Shown piece after piece: positions 1 through 6,425 of a DNA stretch of 41,931 bases (the stretch's first letter is position 1; each line of letters opens with the position of its first letter). The notes beneath the pieces were generated by a model that worked only from the letters and a program-made list of their open reading frames with translations, did not search any database and was not told where the DNA came from. The position numbers and the translations under genes are program-made. Source of the stretch: a virus; the IMG/VR virus record IMGVR_UViG_3300044756_000007, positions 1 through 41,931 of that record; one strand, 5' to 3'.

Positions 1-142
1 GCGTCTGGTCCGGTGACTGCCGCGATAGCGGCTGGTGCGGCGCACACTGTCGGAGCGGGGCTGCGAGCGGGTGCGACCGGCATCCAGACGCGCCGCCTGA
101 ACAACGCGATAGAGACCATCGGTGAAGGCGTTCCGCCGCATC
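1..142. repeat. Left copy of the terminal overlap (circular closure)
   Basis: Positions 1-142 repeat 41790-41931 with 140 of 142 identical bases. The differences are at 127 (G here, A at the right end; Gly versus Ser in the ejection protein) and 141 (T versus C; synonymous His). This is the overlap expected when a circular or circularly permuted genome is assembled into a linear contig, giving a unit of 41,789 bp. The two mismatches suggest minor population variation or low-quality contig ends. A true fixed direct terminal repeat is less likely because the overlap lies inside one continuous reading frame. Confidence 0.9.
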
Positions 143-282
143 CGTTGGTGCCCTCTCCCGGTCAGCCTTATCTGTCGAGCCGGGTGACGCGCGATCTTAG
201 TCCGGCGTCCCTCGCGGCGGCGATCTCAGCGGCGAACGAAGAGCGTCGTCGTCACCCGCTGATGCTCGGATATCCAGACTGA
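1..282 (+). CDS. 3' end of the last ejection protein (continues from 40350)
   Basis: The frame is open from base 1 and stops at 280-282. Joined across the circular closure with 40350-41789 it gives one protein of 573 residues. This part encodes the C-terminal 93 residues: an Ala/Gly-rich hydrophobic stretch up to about the Gln-Thr-Arg-Arg motif, then a charged tail that ends Gly-Tyr-Pro-Asp. The hydrophobic part could insert in or cross a membrane, as expected for DNA-ejection proteins, but that is inference. The gene converges on the leftward small-ORF operon with only 12 bases between the two stop codons and no obvious terminator. Confidence 0.85.
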   Translation, partial: ASGPVTAAIAAGAAHTVGAGLRAGATGIQTRRLNNAIETIGEGVPPHPLVPSPGQPYLSSRVTRDLSPASLAAAISAANEERRRHPLMLGYPD

Positions 283-294
283 TACGCCGCTACC

Positions 295-579
295 TTAGTA
301 GACGTTGATCAGGATCGCGCCTCCGATCCATGCCACGACGACCGCGAATCCAATCGGCCAACCACCAGTTCGCGCACTCGCGACGGGAGGCTCCGGCGGC
401 GTCCACACCGGCTCCACCACGACCTCGACCGCCGGCAACGCCAGCATTTCCTCCCAGGTCATCCCGTGCCGCTTGCGGAACGCCTCGGCCTGTAGCGCCG
501 CCGACGCCCGTTCGCCCGCGTGATCGCTCCCCAGCATCCCCAGGATGCGCGCGAGGCGGCGGCGATCGGCGGGGGTCAT
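295..579 (-). CDS. Small protein with a C-terminal membrane segment
   Basis: 94 residues, last gene of the leftward small-ORF operon. The N-terminal half is a charged helical segment (ILGMLGSDHAGERASAAL) of a kind seen in small alphaproteobacterial phage proteins. Residues about 72-93 form one hydrophobic helix (GFAVVVAWIGGAILINVY), followed at once by the stop. Its start overlaps the upstream stop as ATGA, so it is probably translated by coupling. A small tail-anchored membrane protein at an operon end could be a holin or spanin-like lysis factor, but nothing in the sequence proves this. Function unknown. Confidence 0.7.
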   Translation of the reverse strand: MTPADRRRLARILGMLGSDHAGERASAALQAEAFRKRHGMTWEEMLALPAVEVVVEPVWTPPEPPVASARTGGWPIGFAVVVAWIGGAILINVY

Positions 580-788
580 TGGGTGGACCCCGTTGACTCA
601 AAATTGCCCATGCGGCCCATCAGTTCGGCCTTCAGCATCAACTCAATGTCGTCACGGGTCTCGGTGATCCGCCGCTCCAGACGCTGGCCTTGCTCGACCA
701 ACGCCAACAGCAGATCGCGCTGATCGGCCATCTCGCGTCGCACGTCTTGAAGCAGACGTATCACTATGCTCGTGGGTTGATCGCTCAT
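576..788 (-). CDS. Small coiled-coil protein
   Basis: 70 residues, almost entirely predicted helix with heptad-like spacing of Leu/Ile (SIVIRLLQDVRREMADQRD, then LLLALVEQGQRLERRI). No catalytic motif is visible. It overlaps both neighbours by four bases (ATGA at 576-579 and 785-788). It resembles the 72-residue coiled-coil gene at 1713-1931 in size and pattern; the two may be functional relatives or assemble together (inference). Function unknown. Confidence 0.65.
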   Translation of the reverse strand: MSDQPTSIVIRLLQDVRREMADQRDLLLALVEQGQRLERRITETRDDIELMLKAELMGRMGNFESTGSTQ

Positions 789-1006
789 CGCTCAAGCCTG
801 GTATTGATTACCTCGAGACACCTCGGGCAGGTCACAGCCTCATCGCGGATAGTCCACGTCGCCCGGCGTATGTCGATCGCTCGCGGCTGTTTGAAGCACA
901 ACGCCGACACGGAACCATCCTCCCGGATCTTGGCGGCGCGATGATACGTCCGCTGGCGGGGGGCGCGCCGGTTCGTTGGGTCAGCGGCCATTGTCGCAGC
1001 AGGCAT
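785..1006 (-). CDS. Small cysteine-containing protein
   Basis: 73 residues. The C-terminal half has a CPRC pair and an upstream lone Cys (SALCFKQPRA), so it may hold one metal ion with an additional ligand. The start at 1006 is preferred over the internal ATG at 991 because GGGAG lies seven bases upstream of 1006 and nothing comparable precedes 991. That start places the first 26 bases inside the upstream zinc-ribbon gene. It overlaps the downstream coiled-coil gene by four bases. Function unknown. Confidence 0.6.
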   Translation of the reverse strand: MPAATMAADPTNRRAPRQRTYHRAAKIREDGSVSALCFKQPRAIDIRRATWTIRDEAVTCPRCLEVINTRLER

Positions 1007-1190
1007 TGTCGCACTCCCATTCGTCTATCCCGCTCGGATTGTACATCGCTTCGCGGACGCCGAGGCGATGGCCGCAACCCGGGCATTTCGGTGTGGCCTG
1101 GTCTGGGTCGTCTCTGGCATCCCGCTGCCACTGCCTCACTGTCGGAAAGGCGCTCGTCGGACGGCTCGGTTGGTCTGGCGCACCTGTCAT
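981..1190 (-). CDS. Small zinc-ribbon protein
   Basis: 69 residues. The C-terminal half has two Cys pairs, CPGCG near residue 36 and an ECDNACCD cluster near the end, separated by about 20 residues. This spacing fits a zinc ribbon or treble-clef knuckle. Such proteins in phage operons often bind nucleic acid or a host protein, but there is no specific match. The start overlaps the upstream stop as ATGA. Product name is structural only. Confidence 0.6.
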   Translation of the reverse strand: MTGAPDQPSRPTSAFPTVRQWQRDARDDPDQATPKCPGCGHRLGVREAMYNPSGIDEWECDNACCDNGR

Positions 1191-1444
1191 TTATACTCTC
1201 CGATCTCTTGGGCGATCTGGACCAATTCATCGAGCGCCGCCTTCCTAACAGATCGCGGAGTCTGGCCAGAGCGTTCTAACGCCGTCCGCGCGATACGGGC
1301 GATCTGGGTAACGACGTGGGCCTTTTGCCAGTAGGCCGCGGGCGACTTCGGGAAAACCGTGAACGGATACGCCTCGGCCCAGGACGCGACGCGGTGCAGC
1401 GCTTCCTCGAGCCGGTCCATGCGGTCTTGCTCGGCCTCGGTCAT
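1187..1444 (-). CDS. Small helical protein of unknown function
   Basis: 85 residues, helix-rich, with an acidic N-terminus (TEAEQDRMDRLEEALHRV), a central aromatic segment and a basic helix. No signal peptide, membrane segment or known motif. It overlaps the genes on either side by four bases (1187-1190 and 1441-1444), as part of the coupled chain of small ORFs. Not recognised. Confidence 0.6.
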   Translation of the reverse strand: MTEAEQDRMDRLEEALHRVASWAEAYPFTVFPKSPAAYWQKAHVVTQIARIARTALERSGQTPRSVRKAALDELVQIAQEIGEYK

Positions 1445-1716
1445 CGTCTCCCCCTCTCACGGATGTGTCCGTCTTCCCACCCATCCACGGCCCAACCCTC
1501 TCTCGGAACAGGCGGACCAAGTTTGTTGGCCAGATTGTCCACGGTCGCGCCCATTGTCGCCGCTTCATACGCCGCGGTGCGGAGCGAGCCGTTTCCCGCA
1601 TCCTCTGCTCCCGCGATGACAAGCAGACATCCACTCAGCCGCCGCACTTCCGCCGTGAGCCGCTCCACGAGCGCCGTGACAGGGTCGCTCGTCTTGGGCT
1701 CCGTCGGTTCGCTCAT
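1441..1716 (-). CDS. Small protein of unknown function
   Basis: 91 residues. An N-terminal helical region (VTALVERLTAEVRRLSG) is followed by a small-residue-rich stretch and a Gly/Trp/Asp-rich C-terminus that ends in basic residues. Four-base ATGA overlaps join it to both neighbours. No recognised family. Confidence 0.6.
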   Translation of the reverse strand: MSEPTEPKTSDPVTALVERLTAEVRRLSGCLLVIAGAEDAGNGSLRTAAYEAATMGATVDNLANKLGPPVPREGWAVDGWEDGHIRERGRR

Positions 1717-1931
1717 GGCTTCCGCCGCTCGTTTTCGAGCTTCGTGATGCGTTGGCTCAGCGTCAGGTTCTCATTCAATCCGTAAAGCAGATGCCCGCGC
1801 GTGTCGTCGGTGTCGGCGCGAATGTGGCTCATCCGGTCAAGCAACCGCTCGAAGCCGTCGTTGATCTCCCCCATCATGCGATGGAGGTGCGCGTCGAGGG
1901 CGTCAAATCGTGCTTTTGTTTCTTCATCCAT
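1713..1931 (-). CDS. Small coiled-coil protein
   Basis: 72 residues with strong heptad character throughout (FDALDAHLHRMMGEINDGF and LTLSQRITKLENERR). The start at 1931 has only a distant AGGAG about 12 bases upstream, so initiation may be weak or depend on coupling from the HTH gene 22 bases upstream. The stop overlaps the next start as ATGA. A multimerising structural or adaptor peptide is likely; function unknown. Confidence 0.65.
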   Translation of the reverse strand: MDEETKARFDALDAHLHRMMGEINDGFERLLDRMSHIRADTDDTRGHLLYGLNENLTLSQRITKLENERRKP

Positions 1932-1953
1932 GGTCGCTCAAATCTCCTGATTG

Positions 1954-2181
1954 TTATTCCGCCGCTTCCCTGACCGGGCGCACTCGCCACCCGTCCGGCA
2001 CCGGGGCGCGTAGATCATCCCTCACCCGGCGCTCCAGCCATCGCGCGATGGGGGGCGGGATCGGCGCCCGCCCGCTGGCCCAGCGGTTCGCCAGCGTCGT
2101 GTCGCAGCCGAGCTGCTCGACCAGATGACGGCGGGACCAGCCCAGGACATCGAGGGCGGTGCTGAACTCGGCGGGGGTCAC
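1954..2181 (-). CDS. HTH DNA-binding protein
   Basis: 75 residues. The N-terminal 50 residues form an XRE-like helix-turn-helix of the type common in alphaproteobacterial phages: MTPAEFSTALDVLGW, then HLVEQLGCDTTLANRWASG as the two HTH helices, then IPPPIARWLE. The start is GTG in a GTGA overlap with the upstream gene. It is the second gene after the promoter at 2415-2443, which carries a dyad (TGTCC-N9-GGACA) over its -10 box, so it is a candidate autoregulator of this operon (inference). Confidence 0.75.
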   Translation of the reverse strand: MTPAEFSTALDVLGWSRRHLVEQLGCDTTLANRWASGRAPIPPPIARWLERRVRDDLRAPVPDGWRVRPVREAAE

Positions 2182-2387
2182 GCCTCGGCCGCGTGAACAA
2201 GAGCCGCGCCCCGAAGCCCGCGATCAAACGCGGCCAGCAACTCAGCGGCAACGTGGTCCTGAACCGTGCGCACCGCGTCCTCGTCCTCATCGAAAACGCT
2301 GATCCCCAGTAGATTCCAGGCGGCGTTCAGCGCGGCCAGATCCTCGGCGGAATAACCCTCGGTATTGTCGTCGCGAAAATAGTCCAT
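2178..2387 (-). CDS. Acidic small protein, first gene of the small-ORF operon
   Basis: 69 residues, strongly acidic (FDEDEDAVRTVQDHVAAEL). I chose the ATG at 2387 because GAGGA lies about eight bases upstream and the promoter at 2415-2443 would start transcription near 2408, so longer upstream frames would lie outside the transcript. The acidic character is that of a DNA mimic or anti-repressor or anti-restriction protein, but there is no direct evidence. GTGA overlap with the downstream HTH gene. Confidence 0.65.
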   Translation of the reverse strand: MDYFRDDNTEGYSAEDLAALNAAWNLLGISVFDEDEDAVRTVQDHVAAELLAAFDRGLRGAALVHAAEA

Positions 2388-2407
2388 GTGATGCGTCCTC
2401 GTGTTGA

Positions 2408-2443
2408 TGTCCGTGTTATAAGGACACCGACCGGGCGCGTCAA
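2408..2443 (-). promoter_or_regulatory. Sigma70-type promoter with an overlapping dyad operator
   Basis: On the minus strand, TTGACG (2438-2443) is followed by a 17-base spacer and TATAAC (2415-2420), close to consensus. Over the -10 box lies an inverted repeat TGTCC-N9-GGACA (2408-2426); further GGACA-type half sites occur near 2455 and 2476. The layout suggests repression by a dimeric regulator, perhaps the HTH protein at 1954-2181. Expected transcript start is near 2408, 20 bases before the ATG at 2387. Confidence 0.7.
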
Positions 2444-2511
2444 CAACAAAATGAGGACATGAGAGATTTATTTTGGGGACACGTAGCCACGACCGCGCGG
2501 TGCCGATCCAC

Positions 2512-2614
2512 GGCGGAAACAAACCGGCCGAAAACTCCAAAATACGGCGGAAATCCGCCATTCCGTTGTTCCTGCGCGAGGAAGACCACACACGCATTTC
2601 CGCCGGTTTCCGCC
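2512..2614. other. Candidate attP region with arm-type repeats
   Basis: Between the int stop and the leftward promoter, GGCGGAAA occurs at 2512-2519 and 2546-2553, and its complement TTTCCGCC at 2597-2604 and 2607-2614. The first pair faces the second pair. Between them is a perfect core-like dyad TTCCT-GCGCG-AGGAA (2569-2583), the geometry of a tyrosine recombinase crossover with a 5-base overlap. A second palindrome, GGCGGA-AA-TCCGCC, covers 2546-2559. The location next to int supports attP; the matching host attB cannot be seen. The rest of 2388-2631 holds no gene. Confidence 0.5.
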
Positions 2615-2623
2615 ATGGTTTCC

Positions 2624-2650
2624 AAAAGTTGTCATCGGGATTTTGACAAC
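2624..2650 (-). terminator. Hairpin terminator at the end of int
   Basis: Reading leftward, GTTGTCA (2644-2650 complement), a 9-base loop and TGACAAC (2628-2634 complement) are followed by TTTT (2624-2627). The int stop codon lies in the downstream arm. The stem is only seven base pairs and not GC-rich, so it may be a modest terminator that separates the integrase operon from the attP region. Confidence 0.5.
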
Positions 2651-3579
2651 CGGATTATCGCCGCCGTGGCCATCCGCTCCTGATCCGCCGAAGCCGTGTA
2701 GAGCGACACGAGTGCCAACGACCGATGCCCGGTGATGGCGGCGATCTCGTGCGCGCTGCACCCGGCCTCCGCGAGGTTCGTCGCGGCCAACTTTCTCAAC
2801 CCGTGGACATTGCGACCCGGCTCGAAGCCGATCCGCGCCAGCGCCTTCCGGAGCCCGTCAGTGACCCTGTTGGGCGACCACGGCCGGCCGCGCGAGTTGA
2901 CCAATATGGTCGTGGCCCTACGCGGCCACTGGTTCATCTCGGCTCGCAGCACGGGATGCACGGGCACGACAAGCGGTGTTCCCGTCTTGCCCTGCGTGAC
3001 CCTGATCCGCTCGCCGTCGTAATGCGTCCACGCCATGCGGCAGAGGTCGCCGCGCCGCTGGCCGGTGAACAAGGCCAACAGCACCAGCCGTCGCAGGTGC
3101 TCGGGCAGGGCGGCGATGGCGTGATCAGCCTGGGCCTGAGACCACGCGGGGAGATGACCGCCGGGTATGAGATCGATCTTGTGCGCCGGGTTGTGTTCCA
3201 ACCAGTCGGCTTTGACGCCCCACCCGAACAGCGCACTGGTCACATTCACGAAGCCATTCGCCGCTCCGGGTTTTCCGGTGGAGAAGATGGCATCACGCAC
3301 GGCGCGGATATGCTGACGTTTGACTGTCGCCGCTGGGTAATCGCCAAGGCCGGACAGTCGCTTGAAGTAAAGCGCGCACTTCTTCTTGCGCGCGTCCGAT
3401 AGCCGGTCCCACTCGGGGCTGCGCTGGTATGCCGCGATCATATTCGCGAGGCTATCGGCGGGGGATTTAGCGGGAGCGACTTTTGTCCGCGCGTATTCAT
3501 ACGTGCGAACCGACCCGTCCGCGAGCCGCTTTCTGACGGTTTTGGTCTTCGGCTTCACGACGGATACTTTCGACCACAT
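2632..3579 (-). CDS. int: Tyrosine integrase
   Basis: 315 residues, typical for a phage tyrosine recombinase. The catalytic set is complete: Arg in TGQRRGD (R175), Lys in QGKTG (K198), H259 and R262 in HGLR, H285 in GHRS, and the nucleophile Y294 in SLYTASA. The N-terminal 40 residues are a basic arm-binding-like region, followed by a SAM-like core-binding helical domain. The ATG at 3579 is chosen for GGGGAGG nine bases upstream; a longer frame to 3759 lacks support and overlaps the upstream gene. The first 83 bases overlap the excisionase-like gene. It would integrate the circular genome at attP just downstream. Confidence 0.93.
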   Translation of the reverse strand: MWSKVSVVKPKTKTVRKRLADGSVRTYEYARTKVAPAKSPADSLANMIAAYQRSPEWDRLSDARKKKCALYFKRLSGLGDYPAATVKRQHIRAVRDAIFSTGKPGAANGFVNVTSALFGWGVKADWLEHNPAHKIDLIPGGHLPAWSQAQADHAIAALPEHLRRLVLLALFTGQRRGDLCRMAWTHYDGERIRVTQGKTGTPLVVPVHPVLRAEMNQWPRRATTILVNSRGRPWSPNRVTDGLRKALARIGFEPGRNVHGLRKLAATNLAEAGCSAHEIAAITGHRSLALVSLYTASADQERMATAAIIRLSKSR

Positions 3580-3787
3580 TCGAGACAGCCTCCCCAATAT
3601 CAGCGCCGGCGTCCTCGGCGCCCATCGCCCGATCGAGCGCGAGCCTGTCCCATCTTGGGCTCTGTTTCCCGAGTCGGTATGTCGCCTGGGGCAGCGTGCC
3701 ACGGCGCACGGCCCTGCGGAACGCCTCCGTGTCGTAGCCGACGTAATCCGCCGCCTCACGTGCTGGCAGCCATCTCGCGTCGATCAC
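3497..3787 (-). CDS. Excisionase-like winged-helix protein
   Basis: 96 residues, GTG start inside a GTGA overlap. The first 50 residues read as an AlpA/Xis-type MerR-like helix-turn-helix (WLPAREAADYVGYDTEAFRR, then RAVRRGTLPQATYRLG with a wing). The C-terminal 45 residues are hydrophilic and their codons also hold the integrase ribosome binding site and start. Position directly upstream of and overlapping int fits a directionality factor that controls excision. Alternatively it could be a transcriptional regulator of the operon. Confidence 0.75.
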   Translation of the reverse strand: MIDARWLPAREAADYVGYDTEAFRRAVRRGTLPQATYRLGKQSPRWDRLALDRAMGAEDAGADIGEAVSNVVESIRREAEDQNRQKAARGRVGSHV

Positions 3788-3996
3788 CGCCTGTCCCTCG
3801 TCCGATACCGCGCCAAATGCTCCACCGCGACGCTCTCGGCCATCCGCGCCGAGAGGCGGCTATCCTCCACCAGTTCATCCAAACATCGCTCCTGGCTCCG
3901 CACACGCGCGGCAAGGGCACGCAGGCGGCAGGCCAAAGCCGGGTCGGTCTCGGAGACGAGATCGGCGATCTCGATCAGTTCGGCGTGGTTGGTCAT
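3784..3996 (-). CDS. Small helical protein upstream of xis
   Basis: 70 residues, all helical, acidic to neutral (HAELIEIADLVSETDPALA, then RLRALAARVRSQERCLDELV). ATG at 3996 is preceded by GGAGG ten bases upstream, located inside the membrane peptide gene, whose stop overlaps this start as ATGA. No known motif. Coupled to the excisionase-like gene by a GTGA overlap. Function unknown. Confidence 0.6.
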   Translation of the reverse strand: MTNHAELIEIADLVSETDPALACRLRALAARVRSQERCLDELVEDSRLSARMAESVAVEHLARYRTRDRR

Positions 3997-4085
3997 TGTG
4001 GAAGGGCCTCCGCTACCGCCAGAACGAATGTCATCGTGGCCGCGACGCCCGTGGCGAGGCAGGCGAGGATGGTGAGCGCCCTCAT
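3993..4085 (-). CDS. 30-residue membrane peptide
   Basis: A complete 30-residue frame that exactly bridges the two neighbouring genes: its ATG overlaps the stop of the GIY-YIG gene (ATGA, 4082-4085) and its TGA overlaps the next ATG (3993-3996). The sequence is one hydrophobic helix (ALTILACLATGVAATMTFVL) with a short polar tail. The double coupling argues that it is real despite its size. It has a counterpart of equal length at 9358-9450. Function unknown; membrane location inferred. Confidence 0.55.
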   Translation of the reverse strand: MRALTILACLATGVAATMTFVLAVAEALPQ

Positions 4086-5020
4086 GCCGGCACCGGGGCG
4101 CGGAGAGCCTTTTTCGCGGCTCTGTTGGCCTCGCGTTTCGCCACTCCCTCGCGATTCTTCTGAAGCCAGATAGGATCAACGGAACGCTTAGCGATCATCT
4201 CCCGGTGTTTGCGTTGCCACTCCGGATTAGCCGCCATTCGAGCCATCGCTGCTTTAAGGTTCTGTTTTCTCACCGGATCGGCATGGACTCGCACCATGGC
4301 CGCTCGTTGATTCTCACGCCAAACAGGGTCAGCGGCGCGCTTTGCCCCTCCTTCACGATTTTTCTGTTGCCATGAAGGGTCGCTAACTCTCTTGGTGAGA
4401 ATCGCACTCCGCTTCTGACGGTAATCCGGATCTGCTTCGCGCTTGGCAATCCCCGTGCGGAGTTTCTCCCACCAAGAAGGATCATTCACAAGTTTGGCTG
4501 ATACTTTACGGTGATTTTCCCTCCATGCCGGATCAGCAGCCATTCGGACCTTGGCTTGACGTTGTTTTTCTCGCCATATGGGGTCTTTCGCTCGGCGAAT
4601 AGCCGCTTGTTTGTTTTTTTCATGCCACACAGGGTCCAGGCAACGCCGGGCAATTCCTTCGTGAAGCGATTGACGCCAGATTGGATCATTCGCCAGGCGA
4701 GACGCCCACGCGCTTGTGAAGCCATCCCCGCCCTCGATTTCATTTCGGCATAAAGGATCAACGCCTATGACACCAAAAGGGACCAGTGCGGCCTCCGCTG
4801 CGTAAGCGTCGGCTTCAGTATCAAAAAACTCCATTATTTCGATGGTGAGCGCATCCAACTCTGGGTGATTAACGATCCAATTCCCAGAACCTTTGTAACG
4901 GTCGTTCAAATTGCGTGTGCTATGTTTCCCTCCATACCATTCGCCGGTTTCTTGATGCCAGGTGCAGTAAACGTAATGCCAATACCCATTGGCGTCTGGA
5001 GGCGGGATGTCCAAGATCAC
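4082..5020 (-). CDS. GIY-YIG-like endonuclease with an 11-unit repeat array
   Basis: 312 residues, GTG start coupled to recT (GTGA). Residues 14-80 resemble the GIY-YIG nuclease fold: HYVYCTWH, EWYGGKHSTRNLNDRYKGSG with R41 as the probable catalytic Arg, and a downstream EADAYAAEAAL helix carrying the probable metal-binding Glu. From residue 111 the protein is an array of eleven 17-residue units centred on Asp-Pro-x-Trp, with a basic Ala/Lys/Arg helix between. Such tails in homing endonucleases bind DNA, so this is probably a mobile or site-specific nuclease. Alternatively the array may give a scaffold or RNA-binding role. It lies between recT and xis genes without disturbing the overlaps. 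Confidence 0.75.
   Translation of the reverse strand: MILDIPPPDANGYWHYVYCTWHQETGEWYGGKHSTRNLNDRYKGSGNWIVNHPELDALTIEIMEFFDTEADAYAAEAALVPFGVIGVDPLCRNEIEGGDGFTSAWASRLANDPIWRQSLHEGIARRCLDPVWHEKNKQAAIRRAKDPIWREKQRQAKVRMAADPAWRENHRKVSAKLVNDPSWWEKLRTGIAKREADPDYRQKRSAILTKRVSDPSWQQKNREGGAKRAADPVWRENQRAAMVRVHADPVRKQNLKAAMARMAANPEWQRKHREMIAKRSVDPIWLQKNREGVAKREANRAAKKALRAPVPA
4127..4690 (-). repeat. Eleven tandem 51-bp (17-aa) units
   Basis: The Asp of the Asp-Pro motif occurs at residues 112, 129, 146, 163, 180, 197, 214, 231, 248, 265 (Asn here) and 282: ten consecutive intervals of exactly 17. Unit pattern is x-D-P-x-W-R-(E/Q)-K-x-R-x-x-x-A-K-R-x. Units differ at many codons, so the array is old or under diversifying exchange, not a recent slippage product. 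Confidence 0.9.
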
Positions 5021-5901
5021 GACACCTTCTCCAAAAACGGATCTTGGCCTGGGGCGAAAACGCCATCGTTCGGCGCGCTGGTTTCGTCAGCGGAGGTGCG
5101 CCTGATCGCCTCCTGTAACAGGTGGTCCAGACGATCACGGGCGCCGTTGCGGAGTTTGTCCTGGGCGGTTTGGACGTCACTTCTCGCGAGGATGGCATCG
5201 ACTTCCTCGCTGCCCTCGGCCGCCGCGAGTTCCAGCGCCAGCGCGTCGAGCCATTGGACAACGGTCTGTTTCTTCGGCGCGTGCGAATCCGGTTGTTCGC
5301 GGGATGTTTCGCGAACGGGCGCGGTGGCTGGTGCGGCGTGCTCGATCGTCGGGCCGGCGAAGGTATCGCGGTGAGGCTGCTGGTCGAACTCTTCCGGCGA
5401 ATAGACGCCCAGCATGACCTCCGGCGCGTGGCGGCGTGCCCAAACGCGGGTGCCGGCGTAGCAAAGCTGCTGCTCGGGTTGCTTGACCCACATGCCGTTC
5501 GTGGTTTTCGCTTCCTTCAGCCAGAGGGTTATTTCCCTCGGCTTTGTTTCGCCCTTGATGGTGCCCCGCACCATGACCTTCAAATCGGGACCCGCGCCGG
5601 AGTATTCGTATTCCAACCGGGCGGCCATGATCCCGCTGCCGTTGAGCGCCGCCGCGACAATCTTGCCCTCAAAATTTAGCTTGCCGTTGATGACCGAAGT
5701 GCAGGCGGCGACGGCGAACGGTGACATTCCCCAACGCATCGCCTGCTCCACGATGAGCAGACAATCGCCGGGATTTTTCCGCAGATGCTCTGGAATGCCG
5801 ATCTTCCCAAGCGACATCATCTCGGCGAGCCGGATGGCGCTCTCCATGTTCGTCGGCATCAGCGCGTTGGCGCTGCCGCTGGTGGGGACAATCGCGTTCA
5901 T
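5017..5901 (-). CDS. recT: RecT-family single-strand annealing protein
   Basis: 294 residues. The core (about 18-175) has the family signature: NMESAIRLAEMMSLGKIGIP, PGDCLLIVEQAMRWGMSPFA, INGKLNFEGKIVAAAL, ARLEYEYSG and TRVWARRHAPEVMLGVYSP. RecT proteins anneal complementary single strands during phage recombination and concatemer formation. The C-terminal third (180-294) is a low-complexity linker plus helical acidic tail, where partner proteins usually bind. The gene starts as TAATG with the upstream Gp157 gene. No adjacent exonuclease gene is visible; the VRR-NUC nuclease at 9447-9947 is a possible partner (inference). Confidence 0.92.
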   Translation of the reverse strand: MNAIVPTSGSANALMPTNMESAIRLAEMMSLGKIGIPEHLRKNPGDCLLIVEQAMRWGMSPFAVAACTSVINGKLNFEGKIVAAALNGSGIMAARLEYEYSGAGPDLKVMVRGTIKGETKPREITLWLKEAKTTNGMWVKQPEQQLCYAGTRVWARRHAPEVMLGVYSPEEFDQQPHRDTFAGPTIEHAAPATAPVRETSREQPDSHAPKKQTVVQWLDALALELAAAEGSEEVDAILARSDVQTAQDKLRNGARDRLDHLLQEAIRRTSADETSAPNDGVFAPGQDPFLEKVS

Positions 5902-6425
5902 TATTTGGTCCTCAGTGATAGCGTCGGGAGAGAATTGGACAGCACGGCGCCCGGGACTTCGCCGCCGCTCTTCAATACTGACGCGATGGTTTGCTTATCT
6001 ATCTTCCGCACCAGTTCGACATAGAGATCGGGGATTTCGTCCTCGTTGGTGATCTGCACCGACGGCTGTCCGGCGCGGATGGACGCGGTGATGTCGGGGA
6101 GTTCGAACTTCGAGCGCCCGAGGGCGTCTAAAATCGCGAAAGCCGTGCCTCGGAATGCCTCGTTGCGGCGCTGGTAACGCTCCTTCCGCGCCCGCATGTC
6201 CTCGATCAACCCCGCTGATGCCTCGGCCATCGCCTTGGCGTCACGGGCAGCGCGTAACAATCTCGCGAGAACGCTTTCAATGTCGCCACCGGCCGTCCCG
6301 AGTAATTCTTCAAGCGCCGCCTCGTTCTGTTCGAGGCCGCTATCATCGGCCAGTAGCCGCGCGCGAGCGGACTGCCACGCCGCCATCGCCTGCTCCACGC
6401 GCCATGCACTCGGTGCGTCGCTCAT
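5901..6425 (-). CDS. Siphovirus Gp157-like protein
   Basis: 174 residues. N-terminal two thirds are a long coiled coil (IESVLARLLRAARDAKAMA, EDMRARKERYQRRNEAFRG), followed by the conserved C-terminal block ELPDITASIRAGQPSVQITN and ending VPGAVLSNSLPTLSLRTK, which is characteristic of the Gp157 family found beside phage recombination genes. It presumably works with RecT or single-stranded DNA. ATGA overlap with the upstream gene; TAATG overlap with recT. Confidence 0.85.
   Translation of the reverse strand: MSDAPSAWRVEQAMAAWQSARARLLADDSGLEQNEAALEELLGTAGGDIESVLARLLRAARDAKAMAEASAGLIEDMRARKERYQRRNEAFRGTAFAILDALGRSKFELPDITASIRAGQPSVQITNEDEIPDLYVELVRKIDKQTIASVLKSGGEVPGAVLSNSLPTLSLRTK

Noticed and set aside
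1995-4102. Exact 16-bp repeat CCGGCACCGGGGCGCG at 1995-2010 and 4087-4102
   Set aside because: Both lie in coding sequence for Leu-Arg-Ala-Pro-Val-Pro; one such match is not surprising in a GC-rich 42 kb genome and nothing else flanking is shared.
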